Shown piece after piece: positions 23,101 to 36,690 of a stretch of 64,000 nt of DNA. Source of the DNA: Lineus longissimus. Its lineage: Eukaryota > Nemertea > Pilidiophora > Heteronemertea > Lineidae. Each line of letters starts with the position of its first letter. Position 1 is the first letter of the stretch. The stretch is taken from the NCBI RefSeq assembly GCF_910592395.1, contig NC_088316.1:12276001-12340000 (forward strand). Reading direction: 5' to 3'. The notes under the pieces are model-generated. The model worked only from the letters and a program-made list of their open reading frames with translations, did not search any database and was not told where the DNA came from. The translations under genes and the position numbers were made by a program.

Positions 23101-25557
23101 GACTTAGCTTCATTTCACAAGGTTGCAACATTTGCCGAGGAAAGCACAAAGACGCTGGGCGTGAAATACTCACCACGTGAAGATGTCCTCATGTTTTCCT
23201 TCCTTGAGAGAATGGACGATAGGCCGGTGGAGACTCGTCGTTCTGTTCTACAGCAGTTACACAGAGTATACGATCCGTTAGGAATGCTTTCTCCGTTCAC
23301 CATAAAGGCAAAACAGATTTTCCAGAGAACATGGCTGACACAAGGGACATGGGACGACCCTTTACCCGAGGAGCTAGATCATGAATGGAGGACTTGGAAG
23401 GAACAAGTTGAGATCCTCGATGAAATCAAAGTTCCTCGATGCCTCAAACCTGAAGATTTCCAGAATCCAATTTACTCCCTCCATGGTTTTGGCGATGCGT
23501 GCGAAACTTCCTACTACAGTGCAATCTATCTCTTGGCTGAAGATAGACCATCTGGAAGGAAGTATTCTACACTGCTCTTTTCAAAGACTCGTCTGTCTCC
23601 TATTGGGAAGAGACGTAGCATTCCTGAGCTGGAACTCATTGCCGCGCTCATCAATGCTAGACTGGTGACATACGTCAGAAATGAACTCAAGCTGCTGATA
23701 GAGAAGACAACCTGTTGGACTGACTCTCAGGTCGTGTTGCACTGGATTTCAAAGCCAGCGTATACATGGCAAGTTTTCGTTGCTAATCGGGTGTCAGAGA
23801 TTCAACAGCTTGTTAGACCACTGAATTGGAGATACGTGCCCGGCAAACTTAATCCTGCGGACCTATGCTCACGAGGTGTCACAGCGAGAGCAGTGGTCGA
23901 CTCCGCACTGTGGTGGGATGGACCACTGTTTCTGAGGCAAAAGGAAACGGAGTGGCCCCCAATAATTGTGGTCTCTAATGAAGCCGAGAAGGCTAACGAG
24001 AAGAAGAAGACAACAAGTACCTCGTTGGCGGTTTTGCCCAGTCAAAGAATCAAGGACTCCGAGGTAGAACAATATGTGGAGAAATTTTCAGACTATGAGA
24101 AATTCATCAGAGTCATGATGAGATTGAGGAGTTGGATCACACTATACCGAAGAGACAAAGCAAACAAAGATGTAGACACTGTCCGAGATGAGGGGAGTGA
24201 TCGATTGAGTGAGAGGAGGAAGGAAGAACTTCATTGGATACAATGGGCCCAAGAGAAGCATTTCCAGAAGGAGATACAGAAGCTTAAAGCTGGAGAGAGT
24301 GTAGAGAAGACAAGTGTCATCGTCCAATTGAACCCATATTGGGATAAGCGATCACGAGTTATCCGCGTAGGTGGTCGCCTCAACTATGCCCCACTGCCAG
24401 AAGAAGTGAAGCACCCAATCGTTCTTCCGACTCACAATTCGTTCGTGAAGATGCTTGTGATGCATTACCACAAGATTACCTTGCATCCTGGAGCGGCTCA
24501 GACTCTAGCAAGTCTACGAAACAGATATTGGATTGTCCATGGGAAACAAGAGGTGCGGCGGATACTCAATACGTGCAAAACCTGTCGAGAACCTCTCAAG
24601 ATCGACCAACGAATGGCACCTTTGCCAGAGGAGCGTATATCAATCGCACCAGCATTCACTAATGTCGGTGTCGATTTTGCTGGGCCACTCTTCGTGAGGG
24701 TCACAGTTGGAGGTGAATCAACAAGCAAAGTGTACATTTGTCTGTTTTCCTGTATGGTGACTAGGGCCATACACCTTGAGCTTGTCGAAACACTGACTAC
24801 TGAGCAGTTTATGTTGGCCTTGCGGAGAATGATGAGCCGAAGAGGACGATGTCGGATGATGCTGTCGGACAACGCTAAAACTTTTAAGAAGGCTTCAGAC
24901 ATAGTCCAGAAGATTTTCAAGAAGCAGGATGATGTTAGAGACAAGTTAGAACAAGAGGGCATACGCTGGAAGTTCATCACTGAACGTGCTCCATGGCACG
25001 GTGGGTTTTACGAGAGAATGGTTGGATCGGTAAAGAGACCATTGAAGAAGGTTCTCGGGAAATCGAAGCTCACCCAGATTGAGCTGATGACTGTTTTAAC
25101 GGAAGTAGAGGCAATGGTGAACTCGCGTCCATTGACCATGGTGTCGAGTGATACAGAGGATTGGTTGCCCCTCACTCCGGGGCACCTTGCCATAGGACGA
25201 AGCCCCCAGTCTCTTCCGGAGGTTGACAAGGTTACAGCACAGACCACACTTGGCAAGCGTTGGCGGTACCAACAGTCTCTTATGAAGCAATTTTGGAACA
25301 GATGGACAACAGAGTACCTTCTCCAACTCCAGCAGATGCGGAAGTGGACCGATGTAAGGGACAACCTTCAAGTTGGGGACGTTGTATTTTTGGCAGAAGA
25401 AGGGATGCGAAAGGGAGACTGGACGTTGGCCAAAGTGGAAGAGTTGCACCCAGGCAGGGACAACTTAGTGAGGTCCGTGACAGTGAGGACAGCTGCTGGT
25501 CTGAGACGGCGACCAGTACAGAAGTTAAGGTTACTTGAACCAGTAGATAATCAGTAG
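20128..25557 (+). CDS. BEL/Pao gag-pol polyprotein, 1809 aa
   Basis: One ORF encodes the retrotransposon's capsid, protease, reverse transcriptase/RNase H and integrase. About residues 1-370 are the gag-like (DUF1759-type) region. Cys/His-rich knuckles follow at about 390-455 (CVFCDNAHQSYSC; CFNCLSRFHMVKTC). The aspartic protease motif DTGSG is at 521-525. Reverse transcriptase has Asp865 in VADIEKMF and the active-site FVDD at 942-945. An RNase H-like part follows (FGDACETS, ELELIAAL, TDSQVVLHWI). Integrase has a zinc-binding H1446, H1453, C1483, C1486 set and catalytic D1516, D1581, E1629. A C-terminal domain of DUF5641 type ends the protein. Length and order are standard for BEL/Pao. No stop or frameshift interrupts it. 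Start: first ATG after the leader, in atATGGCGG context. Confidence 0.95.
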   Translation: MAASLNELLEKRRITRGRFTKYITVTDTAAKEAETLVADDESNEKDVHIAIRTALSSFKRVEEVYGELSGVQDQIDYHADNDTRLKAVKDDDGEVRYLKAYNHMCASIQGLEACLSPVQEASEASGKSAKSEFSPEMFAESLSKALAGVSTGVSETQLEEILSTLTHKKRVIQIPKFKGDTELFDQWRDLVGAEVRKPGYSDVEKTHVVISLLDGEVAKLVSGLKDPSYEEIIEFLENRYGDVLARIEKAVNEIASVPVVKSPTVRELDPVLNTLVANWNYIKKRTHDDPELIRSSWILTALVRRKMPKSLVRKWDSERIKEEKRTTAPSNLPIRIDDLIEKIQDAVKVARRSESLPNDPKKERSFERRPSGHALNVIPQTQESTESRCVFCDNAHQSYSCPSVSKMRVEERCERVKAARACFNCLSRFHMVKTCRSRGCKSCKKNHHTLLHFEKRSGSDNAARSNVSGSSNLTSKVPHQNKVESTAGLVKSTGSTNVVMQSGIVKLESKSRVAEGRVLLDTGSGVTFISRSMAKRLNLRGPKVEGEFILAGGEVMATTTEKVKFYLSGILPGWKGEVFEISAYILDKPSAPINAVNVDFTKMSHLRGLQLAERFPIQANSEVDVLLGIEDTLNILKEKRIRGPPGTPMAQKTHIGWILCGPYSTQTEVNRTYCVHRVSFQEQNETEMATRYWDLEHLGIRPNESKNSTELETSALEQHRMMTTRVGDHYVTGLPRHPSYKDRILKSNRALATNRLIGLEKRLKRDPRLASEYEAQIQDLLSAGRAEKVLEDREPDNHQVWYLPHHPVVRRDKTTTKVCVVFDGSMIGYEGVSLNETLLSGPALQPDLPGVLLRFRRHRVALVADIEKMFLQVKMRKEDQDSQRFLWRGLDKSKEPEVYRLTTVTFGLTSSPFSSIQTILDHVKTKKESYPKAVAEIEDNIFVDDVLTGEELVEDAATLTTDLKTVLYDGGFSLRKFISNKPEALSHLEERDLASFHKVATFAEESTKTLGVKYSPREDVLMFSFLERMDDRPVETRRSVLQQLHRVYDPLGMLSPFTIKAKQIFQRTWLTQGTWDDPLPEELDHEWRTWKEQVEILDEIKVPRCLKPEDFQNPIYSLHGFGDACETSYYSAIYLLAEDRPSGRKYSTLLFSKTRLSPIGKRRSIPELELIAALINARLVTYVRNELKLLIEKTTCWTDSQVVLHWISKPAYTWQVFVANRVSEIQQLVRPLNWRYVPGKLNPADLCSRGVTARAVVDSALWWDGPLFLRQKETEWPPIIVVSNEAEKANEKKKTTSTSLAVLPSQRIKDSEVEQYVEKFSDYEKFIRVMMRLRSWITLYRRDKANKDVDTVRDEGSDRLSERRKEELHWIQWAQEKHFQKEIQKLKAGESVEKTSVIVQLNPYWDKRSRVIRVGGRLNYAPLPEEVKHPIVLPTHNSFVKMLVMHYHKITLHPGAAQTLASLRNRYWIVHGKQEVRRILNTCKTCREPLKIDQRMAPLPEERISIAPAFTNVGVDFAGPLFVRVTVGGESTSKVYICLFSCMVTRAIHLELVETLTTEQFMLALRRMMSRRGRCRMMLSDNAKTFKKASDIVQKIFKKQDDVRDKLEQEGIRWKFITERAPWHGGFYERMVGSVKRPLKKVLGKSKLTQIELMTVLTEVEAMVNSRPLTMVSSDTEDWLPLTPGHLAIGRSPQSLPEVDKVTAQTTLGKRWRYQQSLMKQFWNRWTTEYLLQLQQMRKWTDVRDNLQVGDVVFLAEEGMRKGDWTLAKVEELHPGRDNLVRSVTVRTAAGLRRRPVQKLRLLEPVDNQ

Positions 25558-25760
25558 ATTATCGCGTACGATTATTACTTATAGATTAGGACATGATGAA
25601 GTCATTGCAATTTCCGATGATAATGTTTGCACTACTAGTATACTTTGTTCAAACGATTCATATAGTAAAATGCTACAAGCGTAGCGCGCGCAAACAACAT
25701 AGAGATTTTGTTTTTAGTTTGTAGTAAAAATCTTTATACTTGGGTTAATTCGATTTTCAG

Positions 25761-25769
25761 AGGGGAGGA
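25761..25769 (+). promoter_or_regulatory. Polypurine tract
   Basis: AGGGGAGGA directly abuts the TG of the 3' LTR, as expected for the plus-strand primer of an LTR retrotransposon. Confidence 0.85.
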
Positions 25770-26639
25770 TGTTCGGTTGTTGGTCAAATAGGACCTGAGT
25801 TAATTATTTTGTTACAACATGTATGGTGCTGGCTTGTGGTGGACGCCATCAAGAGACTTGTTTACAAACACAGTTTATTTTAGGCCTATGCACTTACCTT
25901 CTTACGTAAGTGCATAGGTTCATTTTTCTATTAGTTTTCTACACTCGGGCATTCGTGTGCAGAGCTCTGTGGTGTGGAGACCAGAAGAACGTTTGCTCCT
26001 GTTTCTCCTTCTTGGACAATTTACTCCAAGGTTCGACGTTTGTGATTAATTCTTTCCAAGCCTATAAATGGAAAGAATGCTTTTCTAACTGTGTGTCGGG
26101 CTGTGTGTCTCGAGGGATATTTCAAACTATGTATTGGCACAGACCGACATAGACTCGTGCACATGTGATACAGCTATTTCGTAAAGTCGTTTAAAACAAG
26201 TCTCTGTGGCGGCCGCAAGGAGGGGCACTTTACGTTTACGTGTACGTGTACGTGTTGTCGTACTTCCTGTTAGATATATGTACTTCCTGTTGGATGTGTA
26301 CTTCCTGTTTGTCATTCAAGGCCTTCGTAAACCGTGACTTCTCTTTGTCACTCACTTCCGTTACCGGACTTGCACTCATCCTGTTCTTTTTCGTGACGTC
26401 ATCTCTACATGTACATGACTGTGTTTCTACTGGCGGATGTGTCTTCAGTTACAGACGGAGCGAACTTCTCCTAGCATTCAATGAGCTCTGGTGGTGTTGA
26501 CACTTATAATATGTTTATGTTTACCTGGCTTGTTCCTGTTATTGTGAATAAAGTGTGTTTGTGTATTTGTGTAAAACAGCTTCAGGGTTTGTGTTTCTTC
26601 TGGTAATTTAGTAGTGTTTTTTCATGTAGCTATGGTACA
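25770..26639 (+). repeat. 3' LTR of the BEL/Pao element
   Basis: 870 bp, matching the 5' LTR at an offset of 7355 bp. Its AATAAA is at 26547-26552. The target-site copy TAAGT follows at 26640-26644. Confidence 0.93.
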
Positions 26640-26644
26640 TAAGT

Positions 26645-28740
26645 CCAATAATAAGTGACGGTGACCCGTTATAAATGTTTCGCCAGCTTCGCTTTTTTGC
26701 CGCTACGCGGCGCGTTGGGCCCTTGCGTCTAGTGGACTTAATGATGAGGTACTATCAAATAAGGTGTCCATCAAATGAATCATGAGGGCCTGTTGAGTTA
26801 TACTCTAGTCTAAGCCTGTCCTATAGGGCTTGGCTATGGTTTTTGTCTTTTTTACAGCTACAGTACAGCCATGCACAGCGCAGTGTACAGACAGTACAGG
26901 ATTGCAAACCAAAAACATGAGCATTGCTGCGTAACGAAACCGCAGTGGGATTCATACTACGATGTCATAATGTGACTTTCAAAATAATTGTAAACAAACG
27001 TAAATGGCAAAATTTGTTGCAAAATTGCCATCCATAACAACTCAGGGACCGTAGCCAAAATGGCCGACGGCGAATTCTCCGGTCGCTAGCGCAGTCCATA
27101 AACAAGCATCAATTTTACCAACTTTGGGCGCAAGCTTGGTCATCAAAGTTACAGAACTGTTAGAAATACATCCAAACAACATATATATACAGTTAAAAGT
27201 GCATAAAAATCCCGTTTCAACCTCCGGGCGCTACCTTTTTTTCTCCGCCAGACGCCGGGCCCTACCGGTCGTTATTTAGTGCGACCGCCACCAGAGTGTT
27301 TATCACGATCTTTCGCCATTTTAATTGCGCGTTTTAGGCAGATTAATCAATTATTACATGCATGCATTATATATCACCGAAATGATAATTGCGTAGACTA
27401 TTTGAAACTAAGTTCAGATATTATTTTTGATCTTTGAATTGAATTTAGGCGAGTGATTTTTGACACCCGGTCGACATATCAGGACTTGCAAAATTCACGC
27501 GAGATCGCTTGCTTCATCGGCACGTTTGAAAACCGAATTTCACAAATTCTACAAATATTTATCACATACCATATGTATCACCACAAAGGTAACTCTCTAG
27601 ACTATTTGAAACCAAGTTCAGATACTTATTTTCACAAAAATTCGAAGCTATGCTAGCGGAGACAAGACCACAATTGATTTTTTAAGCCTTTTAGCAGTTA
27701 AATTGTCAATGTTTGACCGCGACGCATCAAAGAACGCGTGGTGTTGTGAATCTGAAATTTAGATTATGTTATTCCGGACAGTCGGGCAAGTAAATGGTGA
27801 AAAATAAAATGGTGATTGACCACGGAAATTTTTTTTTAATCGACAAATTAGACAGACTTTGATATTTCCACTCTTTTCAGCCAACTGGCAGAAAAAACTC
27901 AAAACACGCCCCCTATTACCCAATTAGCAAAATTCGAAATTAATTTTTTCATCAAATAATTTCTTTATATCTGTAGCAAATATTTTTTCAATACCTCTCC
28001 AAATATGTACTTGAGAATAAAAAACATGCACTCGTCTAATAGATAGGCCTCGACCCTCCAACCTATGAATATTCATTAGTGGTCTTGTCTCAGCGATTTT
28101 TCAGTGGTAGAGATCGACGGAAACAAATTTCTCGCTCTAAAATGACATGAGACGAGCACCAACTTTCGCTAATTTGTGCACAAAATTTCCGCAATATTAT
28201 AAAAAACTATCGATAAATCTGAATTATATAGACTCTTTTCAGTACCTAAACAAATTTCAGGTACATGGTCATGTTGATTAAAAGAGTATCAACCGATTGA
28301 ACATGAGAAAGTTCACTCATCTTCATTGAAGCAGCGACTACCGCCATTTTTAAATGATGGCATCTCTTCTATCGCTCGGCCAATCAGCGGCACTGGTTGC
28401 AAAAAGTTGAGCCACCGCCAAATTTGAAATCGCCAAAATTCAGTCAATGTGCCTGCAGCGCCAACTGGCGGTGAAAACTATATTAATTCCATTAAAAGTA
28501 AAAAATTAAAAAATATTAAAAAATATTCAGCCACATTTGAAAACAATATTTGCTCTGTGGACCGAGGTAAAAAGGGAAAGAAATCTAAACGCGAAATGAC
28601 CTCATTCTCTTAATACAGGTCGGATCGCGCTGATTTTTCGTGTTTTGAGTTCACCTTGGGCAACTCCTAATTTAGCACCGTCAACGAAGTGGCTAGGCCT
28701 TCCCAATCAGAAATGTCCAATTTTGTCCACAGATGGGTCC
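26645..28740. other. AT-rich intergenic DNA
   Basis: No gene recognised. A 35-bp phrase 'tagactatttgaaac.aagt' followed by 'tcagata' occurs at about 27392 and 27598. A 'gccac/tggcggt' pair occurs near 28410 and 28465. Confidence 0.4.
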
Positions 28741-28741
28741 C

Positions 28742-28778
28742 TAGATGGATGGATGGATGGATGGATGGATGGATGGAT
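28742..28778. repeat. (GGAT)n microsatellite
   Basis: About nine uninterrupted ggat units. Confidence 0.9.
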
Positions 28779-29634
28779 TGCAGGACGGACACCATTTGAA
28801 CAGCTATTCTACTAGCTCCGCTGACTTTGTCAGCTGAGCTAAAAATCACTGGCCGCAGTCCAGAACTCAAAGAGAACCCTACACAACCACACTAGAGGCA
28901 GGAATACGATGGCACGGACCTTTGTCAATATGGCGCCACCAACAACACGCCGCACGTACTGTCCTAACCCAAAGTTTCATCCTGACAGCATTCTAACTAG
29001 GGGCAGTATATTCATATAACAATAGCTGCCAAAGAATCCTAACCCAGGAGAGCGCATCAGGGAGAAAGGATTCTATTGAGTTCTGATAATATTGGAGGTT
29101 TGAAAGTTGTGGGCCTCAATGAAACTATGCCATAATCAGTCACCACACAACAGGGAGAGTTACAACAGGGAGACTTTTTCCAGGAGACAATTAAGATTGC
29201 TACGTTGGGGTCATGATACAGCAAGAGCATTTACTATTATTTATTCACATCACCCAATATACCAAACCAAAGACAGGGCCATCAATCAATTCATAACCAT
29301 GGGGAGACAAGTCACAACCAAACCATGGCCATCGCGCAGTGGACATCCTCGCACCCTCTCGATAACTTATGTTTTGTATACGACGTAGGAGTAAAAGAAT
29401 CCTGATCTCAGAATGGCAGTGTGGTAGACTCCCTGGGCAGCCCATTGCGTCATCCCAGTGGGTGGAGGATGTCACAATCCAAATAGTGGATAGTCTCAAC
29501 CTATCCAGTTCAACGCAGAATTGATACACTACATGAAGATAGCGCAAAGTGCAAGGATTCCCTCATCCCACAATGAGAGTCATTTCATAACATACTGGTG
29601 TATCATTATGGAGGACGGAGGTAAATCGGAATTA

Positions 29635-29890
29635 TGGTGCACCATAGATCAATCAATCAAAACATCGGATCTCGTGAATTATGCCACGGCAAAACTAGGA
29701 ATTGTGGAAGGAAGTGCGATTTATGCCGCACCATAAATAAAACGATTGCCACCTTCTGATTGGTCTAATTATGCCACACCACAATTCCTATTTATGACGT
29801 GGCATAATTCTGAATTCTGCCGCGGCATAATTCACGAGATCCGATGTTTTGATTGGTTGATTTATGGTGCACCACAATTCCTATTTATGC
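29635..29890. repeat. Inverted-repeat element
   Basis: Positions 29647-29692 ('gatcaatcaatcaaaacatc', 'ggatctcgtgaattatgcc') are the imperfect reverse complement of 29817-29862. The words 'tatggtgcacca' and 'attcctatttatg.cgtggc' repeat internally. No ORF; probably a small foldback MITE. Confidence 0.65.
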
Positions 29891-30012
29891 CGTGGCATAA
29901 TTCTGAATTTTGTCCACTAGCGCCAGCCAAACCTGAGGGCATGTCTGGACTCCGTTTAAGGTAGGATTTTCTGGGAATCTCTGGGTAAGGGCAAGAACCA
30001 TGGGTTCCGAAA

Positions 30013-30181
30013 TACAGTGGAACAGCAGAAACATCAAGGACACGCTCTCTATCAAGAACACTGTATTTGCAGAGTCCCAAATGGTTATTTCCATTCAATT
30101 TGACCTCTGCAATCAAGACACCTCTCAATTAAGGTCAGCATTTATCAGTACCGAGGGAGTCCATAATAGAGAGGTTCACTG
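30013..30181 (-). repeat. pogo-like MITE copy
   Basis: Starts 'TACAGTGGAAC' and ends 'gagaggttcactg'. It contains the family's 'atttccattcaatttgacct' and 'taccgagggagtcc' blocks. On the opposite strand to the copies at 55590, 58122 and 60631. Confidence 0.65.
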
Positions 30182-31489
30182 GATGACACAACTTCCACTT
30201 GGATGGATGAAAGCACACATTCCAGGCCAAAAGCCACAACCAGTAGAGAAGCGGAGCACAACCTGGCTTAACCAACAGCACCAAAGGACAACCGTATAGG
30301 ACACCTGGGACAACACTTTAGAAACTTCTTTGAGTCAACCAATAATGGTATTCCTCATTACACTATTATAAAAAAATTTGAAGACGACATGTTAGCTCAC
30401 ATGTATCCACACAATGTTGAAATCTATGGAGAATCACCCAACTTTTCTCTTCCATCAGTTCCAGTGTGGGCCCCTGAACCCCAGGCAAGGTGAATATTCA
30501 CGAAGTGCCTGTAGGCCCAAGAGGCTGGATTCCCATGGTCAACATGGTTTATAGCCAACTGGTGTTGTGTTAATAAAGTACATGTACACATAACTGTTCA
30601 AGGGTTGACCAGCGGCACCACCATTTTGGCTAGAATGCGAAATCCTATAGCAATTAGTACTCTTTCAATTCAAAACCAAGTGAATCCCCATTTCAAGATA
30701 GGGAGTCTTGTTCTTTGTCTTATAGAGAACAGACTCCCACTCTTGAAGTAAGCATTCGCTTTAATTTGAAAGGGTTCGAATTGCTTTAGGATTTCCAGTT
30801 CCAGCCAAAATGGTGGTGCCAGCAGAGCCAAAAGAAGACTTTGAACAATGGAAGACATGGGAAAGAACACTGGGGGCATACTTCTAGGGTTCATGTTCTG
30901 CAAGACTGGACGAGTCAAACATTATAGATCCAGTCATGCATGGACATCTTCAGTAGAACAGCCAGTGTACCATGCAGATGCTCACAAATTTACTCGAAAA
31001 GAATCTAGTGTTACAGCAATATTATTTCATCCTCATTGCCACATGGATAGAATAAAATTTGAGCTTACACTTGAATAATCAAAACATGTTCCACAATTTC
31101 CATTCGGGTCAAACTTAAATTACATCGCTGAACTGCTAAATCTAGAATGGACAACCTCCAATTCTAAAGCCTACAACGGAAGTATCCTTAAGGTGACCAA
31201 TAATTTTGCACAACTTGGGAGCAAATCAGGGGCAATCCAAGACGCACCATTCGGGCCATGGCCAATCATGCCCGTTATCTAATGGAAATTGGAAGACAAC
31301 ATAAACTTAGGCGAAGAATGTCAGCAATTGTCTCTTGTGGAGTTTAGACTGCAAGGAATTACACATGATATGATGTTCATAACTTGAGTTTTAAAACACT
31401 GTTTATAAGTCTGGGTGTAATCTTTAAAGGGGTACACCGCTCATAATTACTTGTGGTCCTGTTAAATAGAAATCCACCCATACATAATG
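30182..31489. other. Intergenic DNA, nothing recognised
   Basis: Two short inverted segments around 30600-30860 pair with each other ('caccaccattttggctagaa' against 'ttccagccaaaatggtggtg'; 'aagatagggagtcttgttc' against 'gaacagactcccactcttga'), so another foldback may lie at about 30600-30830. No gene is seen. Confidence 0.45.
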
Positions 31490-31745
31490 CCGACCTCGAT
31501 GGCCTAGTGGTAAAGGCGTCCACCTCATGGACAGAAGGTCGAAGCTTCGAGGCCTGTTGGTAACCTCTTTCCGATGCGGCTGGTTGGTTAGCCGCCAGCT
31601 CATTAATATGTAGGGTACAAACTGCCTTCTTGCCAGGTGCCTGGCATTAGAGTTCGTGTTTGGAAGTAAAGAGTGTCTCTGTCATGAGCCAAAAAGCTGG
31701 CTGGACCTTTCATTAGGGGCGACACTATAATAAACAAACTTACTT
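31490..31745 (+). mobile_element. tRNA-derived SINE
   Basis: The 5' part has an RNA polymerase III A box at 31500-31510 (tggcctagtgg) and a degenerate B box at 31537-31551 (ggtcgaagcttcgag), spaced as in a tRNA. It does not close into a full tRNA: the T arm and acceptor stem do not pair. A non-tRNA body follows, ending 'gggcgacactataataaac' and then 'aaacttactt'. This makes a SINE more likely than a tRNA gene. Confidence 0.6.
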
Positions 31746-32420
31746 AACACGATGCCGCAGTGCACTTATTATGTGGACAAATTTGTTTAAACTTGGTATT
31801 TTGTTAAACTTGGTATTCGTAGGCCCAAATTCATAAAGGGCGTTTAAGGGTTAGACATGTACAACTTCTCTCTAATCAGTTACAGGGCCTATTCATATTC
31901 TGTGAAGATTCACATGAAGGGCCAGAATCTGTCTATTTAGTAGTTAAACGCTGTTTTAAGCTAAACACCCTTTATGAATTTGGCCCATAGTGTTTGAATA
32001 TCTGTCATTAGTGTCAACATAACGGCAATGTTGAAATTTATGGTAGATTGTCGTGCGACAGGACTGTAATAAAATGTTGGTTTAAAAGGAATAGCTGTCC
32101 ATTTTTTCAGCACTCCGATTGAAAGAAGATCACATTGGAACTGCCGTCCGTTTCACTCATTCAATTAGAATTACTTTAAGAGTACAGCCATGATATCGCA
32201 AGCAGTAAAATAAACAAACAAATGTAAAACCTTTCTTCGATTTGATTTTCATATTCTATTGCAGAAAAAATGTCAGGATGGGACACTTAAATATCATCAC
32301 TCCCCGATCATGATTTGGATTAATTTTATGATGATTACTGTAGAGGTGTAAGGTATTAAAGGACAATGGGCACCGAAAAAGACAAAAGACAATATCAAGA
32401 CATCCCCTTTTCTTGACAGG
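31746..32420. other. 3' flank of polyubiquitin
   Basis: Holds the gene's 3' UTR on the minus strand; I could not find a canonical AATAAA on that strand. At 31824-31990 an inverted pair ('ggcccaaattcataaaggg' against 'ccctttatgaatttggccc') forms a stem of about 20 bp with a 115-nt loop. Confidence 0.45.
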
Positions 32421-35359
<2,939 letters not shown>

Positions 35360-36690
35360 CCATCAGACGTGACGTCAAACCAGTGCCTGCGCCTGGTGTG
35401 ACACACATACACGCTGAAACCAAACTACTGGCACCAGATAGATACCCAAACCTTCACATTTTTATGGAAGAAGGGTCCTAAAGAAGCATTCTCTGGCACA
35501 GTGCATTTAATTAGTTTTGATACCAGTAGGTGGCGCCAAATTTGATACAGCCAAGATTCAGCAAAATGGTAAAAAAACAGGCAAAAAAATTAACTGTTGC
35601 CAATTTACCCATATACTCGGATCTAAAAATGTATAGGTGATAGTGGTTATGGACAAAGGATTGACCTCAGAAGGATTCCAGAACATGCCTCGCATCCCTG
35701 GCCTACTATCCTGGGCCTACTCGTTTTTCAGCTAGAGATATTCTCCGCACTGGCTTGTGGAACCTTAACACTTACCACTTGTCGCAGTGGTTATGGGGTG
35801 AGGGAAGAGGCTGGTCCACTGCGTCCAGAGTGTAACTACCATGAGATGGGCAATTGGGTACCTTTACATTTTACCAAAAAATCAGGATCAAAAAGGATCA
35901 AAACGGCGCATTACCAGCAATCCTGAACTTATTGGCTCTTCCATCATTTGCGCACACTGATTACCTTAATGTATGTACATGTACACGCAATGTACTACAA
36001 TGCATTATAATGCATAGGCGAAGTCAAAGGTAGAAAATGCGCCGATAGCATACGTTAATCTGTGGGGTCTCTAGAACATATTCATCGAAAAAAAATTCAA
36101 GATTGTGAAAATTTTTCTATGTCCACATGGGGGTTGAAAATTCTAATGGATTTTGACTTGGTCCTCACTGGAAACTTCAACCCCCATGTGGACATGGAAA
36201 AATTTTCACAATCTTGAATTTTTTTTCGATGAATATGTTCTAGAGACCCCAAAGATTAACGTATGCTATCGGCTCATTTTCTACCTTTGACTTCGCCTAT
36301 GCATTATAATGCATTGTAGTACATTGCGTGTACATTAAGGTAATTCGTTTGGACAAATGATGGAAGAGCCAATAAGTTCAGCATTGCTGGTAATGGCAAA
36401 GCAGTCTATTTGTCCGTTGAATGGATAACACCCAAAAACGCGTGTGTAAAGCCGCGGGTCGTCAAACCGACACCAGGTTTGACAAGCAGGGCATGACCGA
36501 TGTATGCTGAGACCAATCAACTGGCACCAGATACCCTTTGGGCCTTACCTGCACAATTTTATGGAGGAAGAGTCCTAATGTAACTTTTTAGGGCATTTTC
36601 TAAGCATTTAATTAGTTTCAATACCAGTAAGTGGCACCACATTTGATACTACCCCAGATCCTGCTAGGTGGCCAAAAATCAGGCAAAAAA
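35360..36690 (+). repeat. Old direct repeat pair around a foldback
   Basis: 35360-35600 and 36440-36690 share, in order, 'gtcaaacc', 'gacaccaggt/gcctggtg', 'ctggcaccagata', 'ttttatgga.gaagggtcctaa', 'gcatttaattagtt' and 'taccagtaggtggc.cca'. Similarity is moderate. The young hairpin at 35909-36395 sits between them. Confidence 0.55.
35909..36395. repeat. 487-bp near-perfect foldback, arms about 230 bp
   Basis: The left arm (35909 to about 36140, starting 'cattaccagcaatcctgaac') is the reverse complement of the right arm (about 36178 to 36395) with only scattered differences: one 8-nt gap near 35975 and a few substitutions. About 38 nt of loop remain. Such arms would form a strong cruciform or, if transcribed, a long double-stranded RNA. 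No ORF. Confidence 0.88.

Larger units (their letters stand above)
18415..26639 (+). mobile_element. Full-length BEL/Pao LTR retrotransposon, 8225 bp
   Basis: Two 870-bp LTRs (18415-19284 and 25770-26639) begin TG and end CA. They flank an 843-nt leader and a single uninterrupted 1809-codon gag-pol ORF. The 5-bp target duplication TAAGT is at 18410-18414 and 26640-26644. A primer-binding site follows the 5' LTR and a purine tract precedes the 3' LTR. I found no difference between the LTRs on reading, so the insertion should be recent. All expected domains are open, so it is potentially autonomous. Confidence 0.95.

Noticed and set aside
20109-25538. Many ORFs of 60-160 codons overlapping the gag-pol ORF on both strands
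   Set aside because: They are out-of-frame shadows of the BEL/Pao polyprotein.
31490-31570. A functional tRNA gene
   Set aside because: A and B boxes are present, but the acceptor and T stems do not pair and position 33 is not T, so a SINE fits better.
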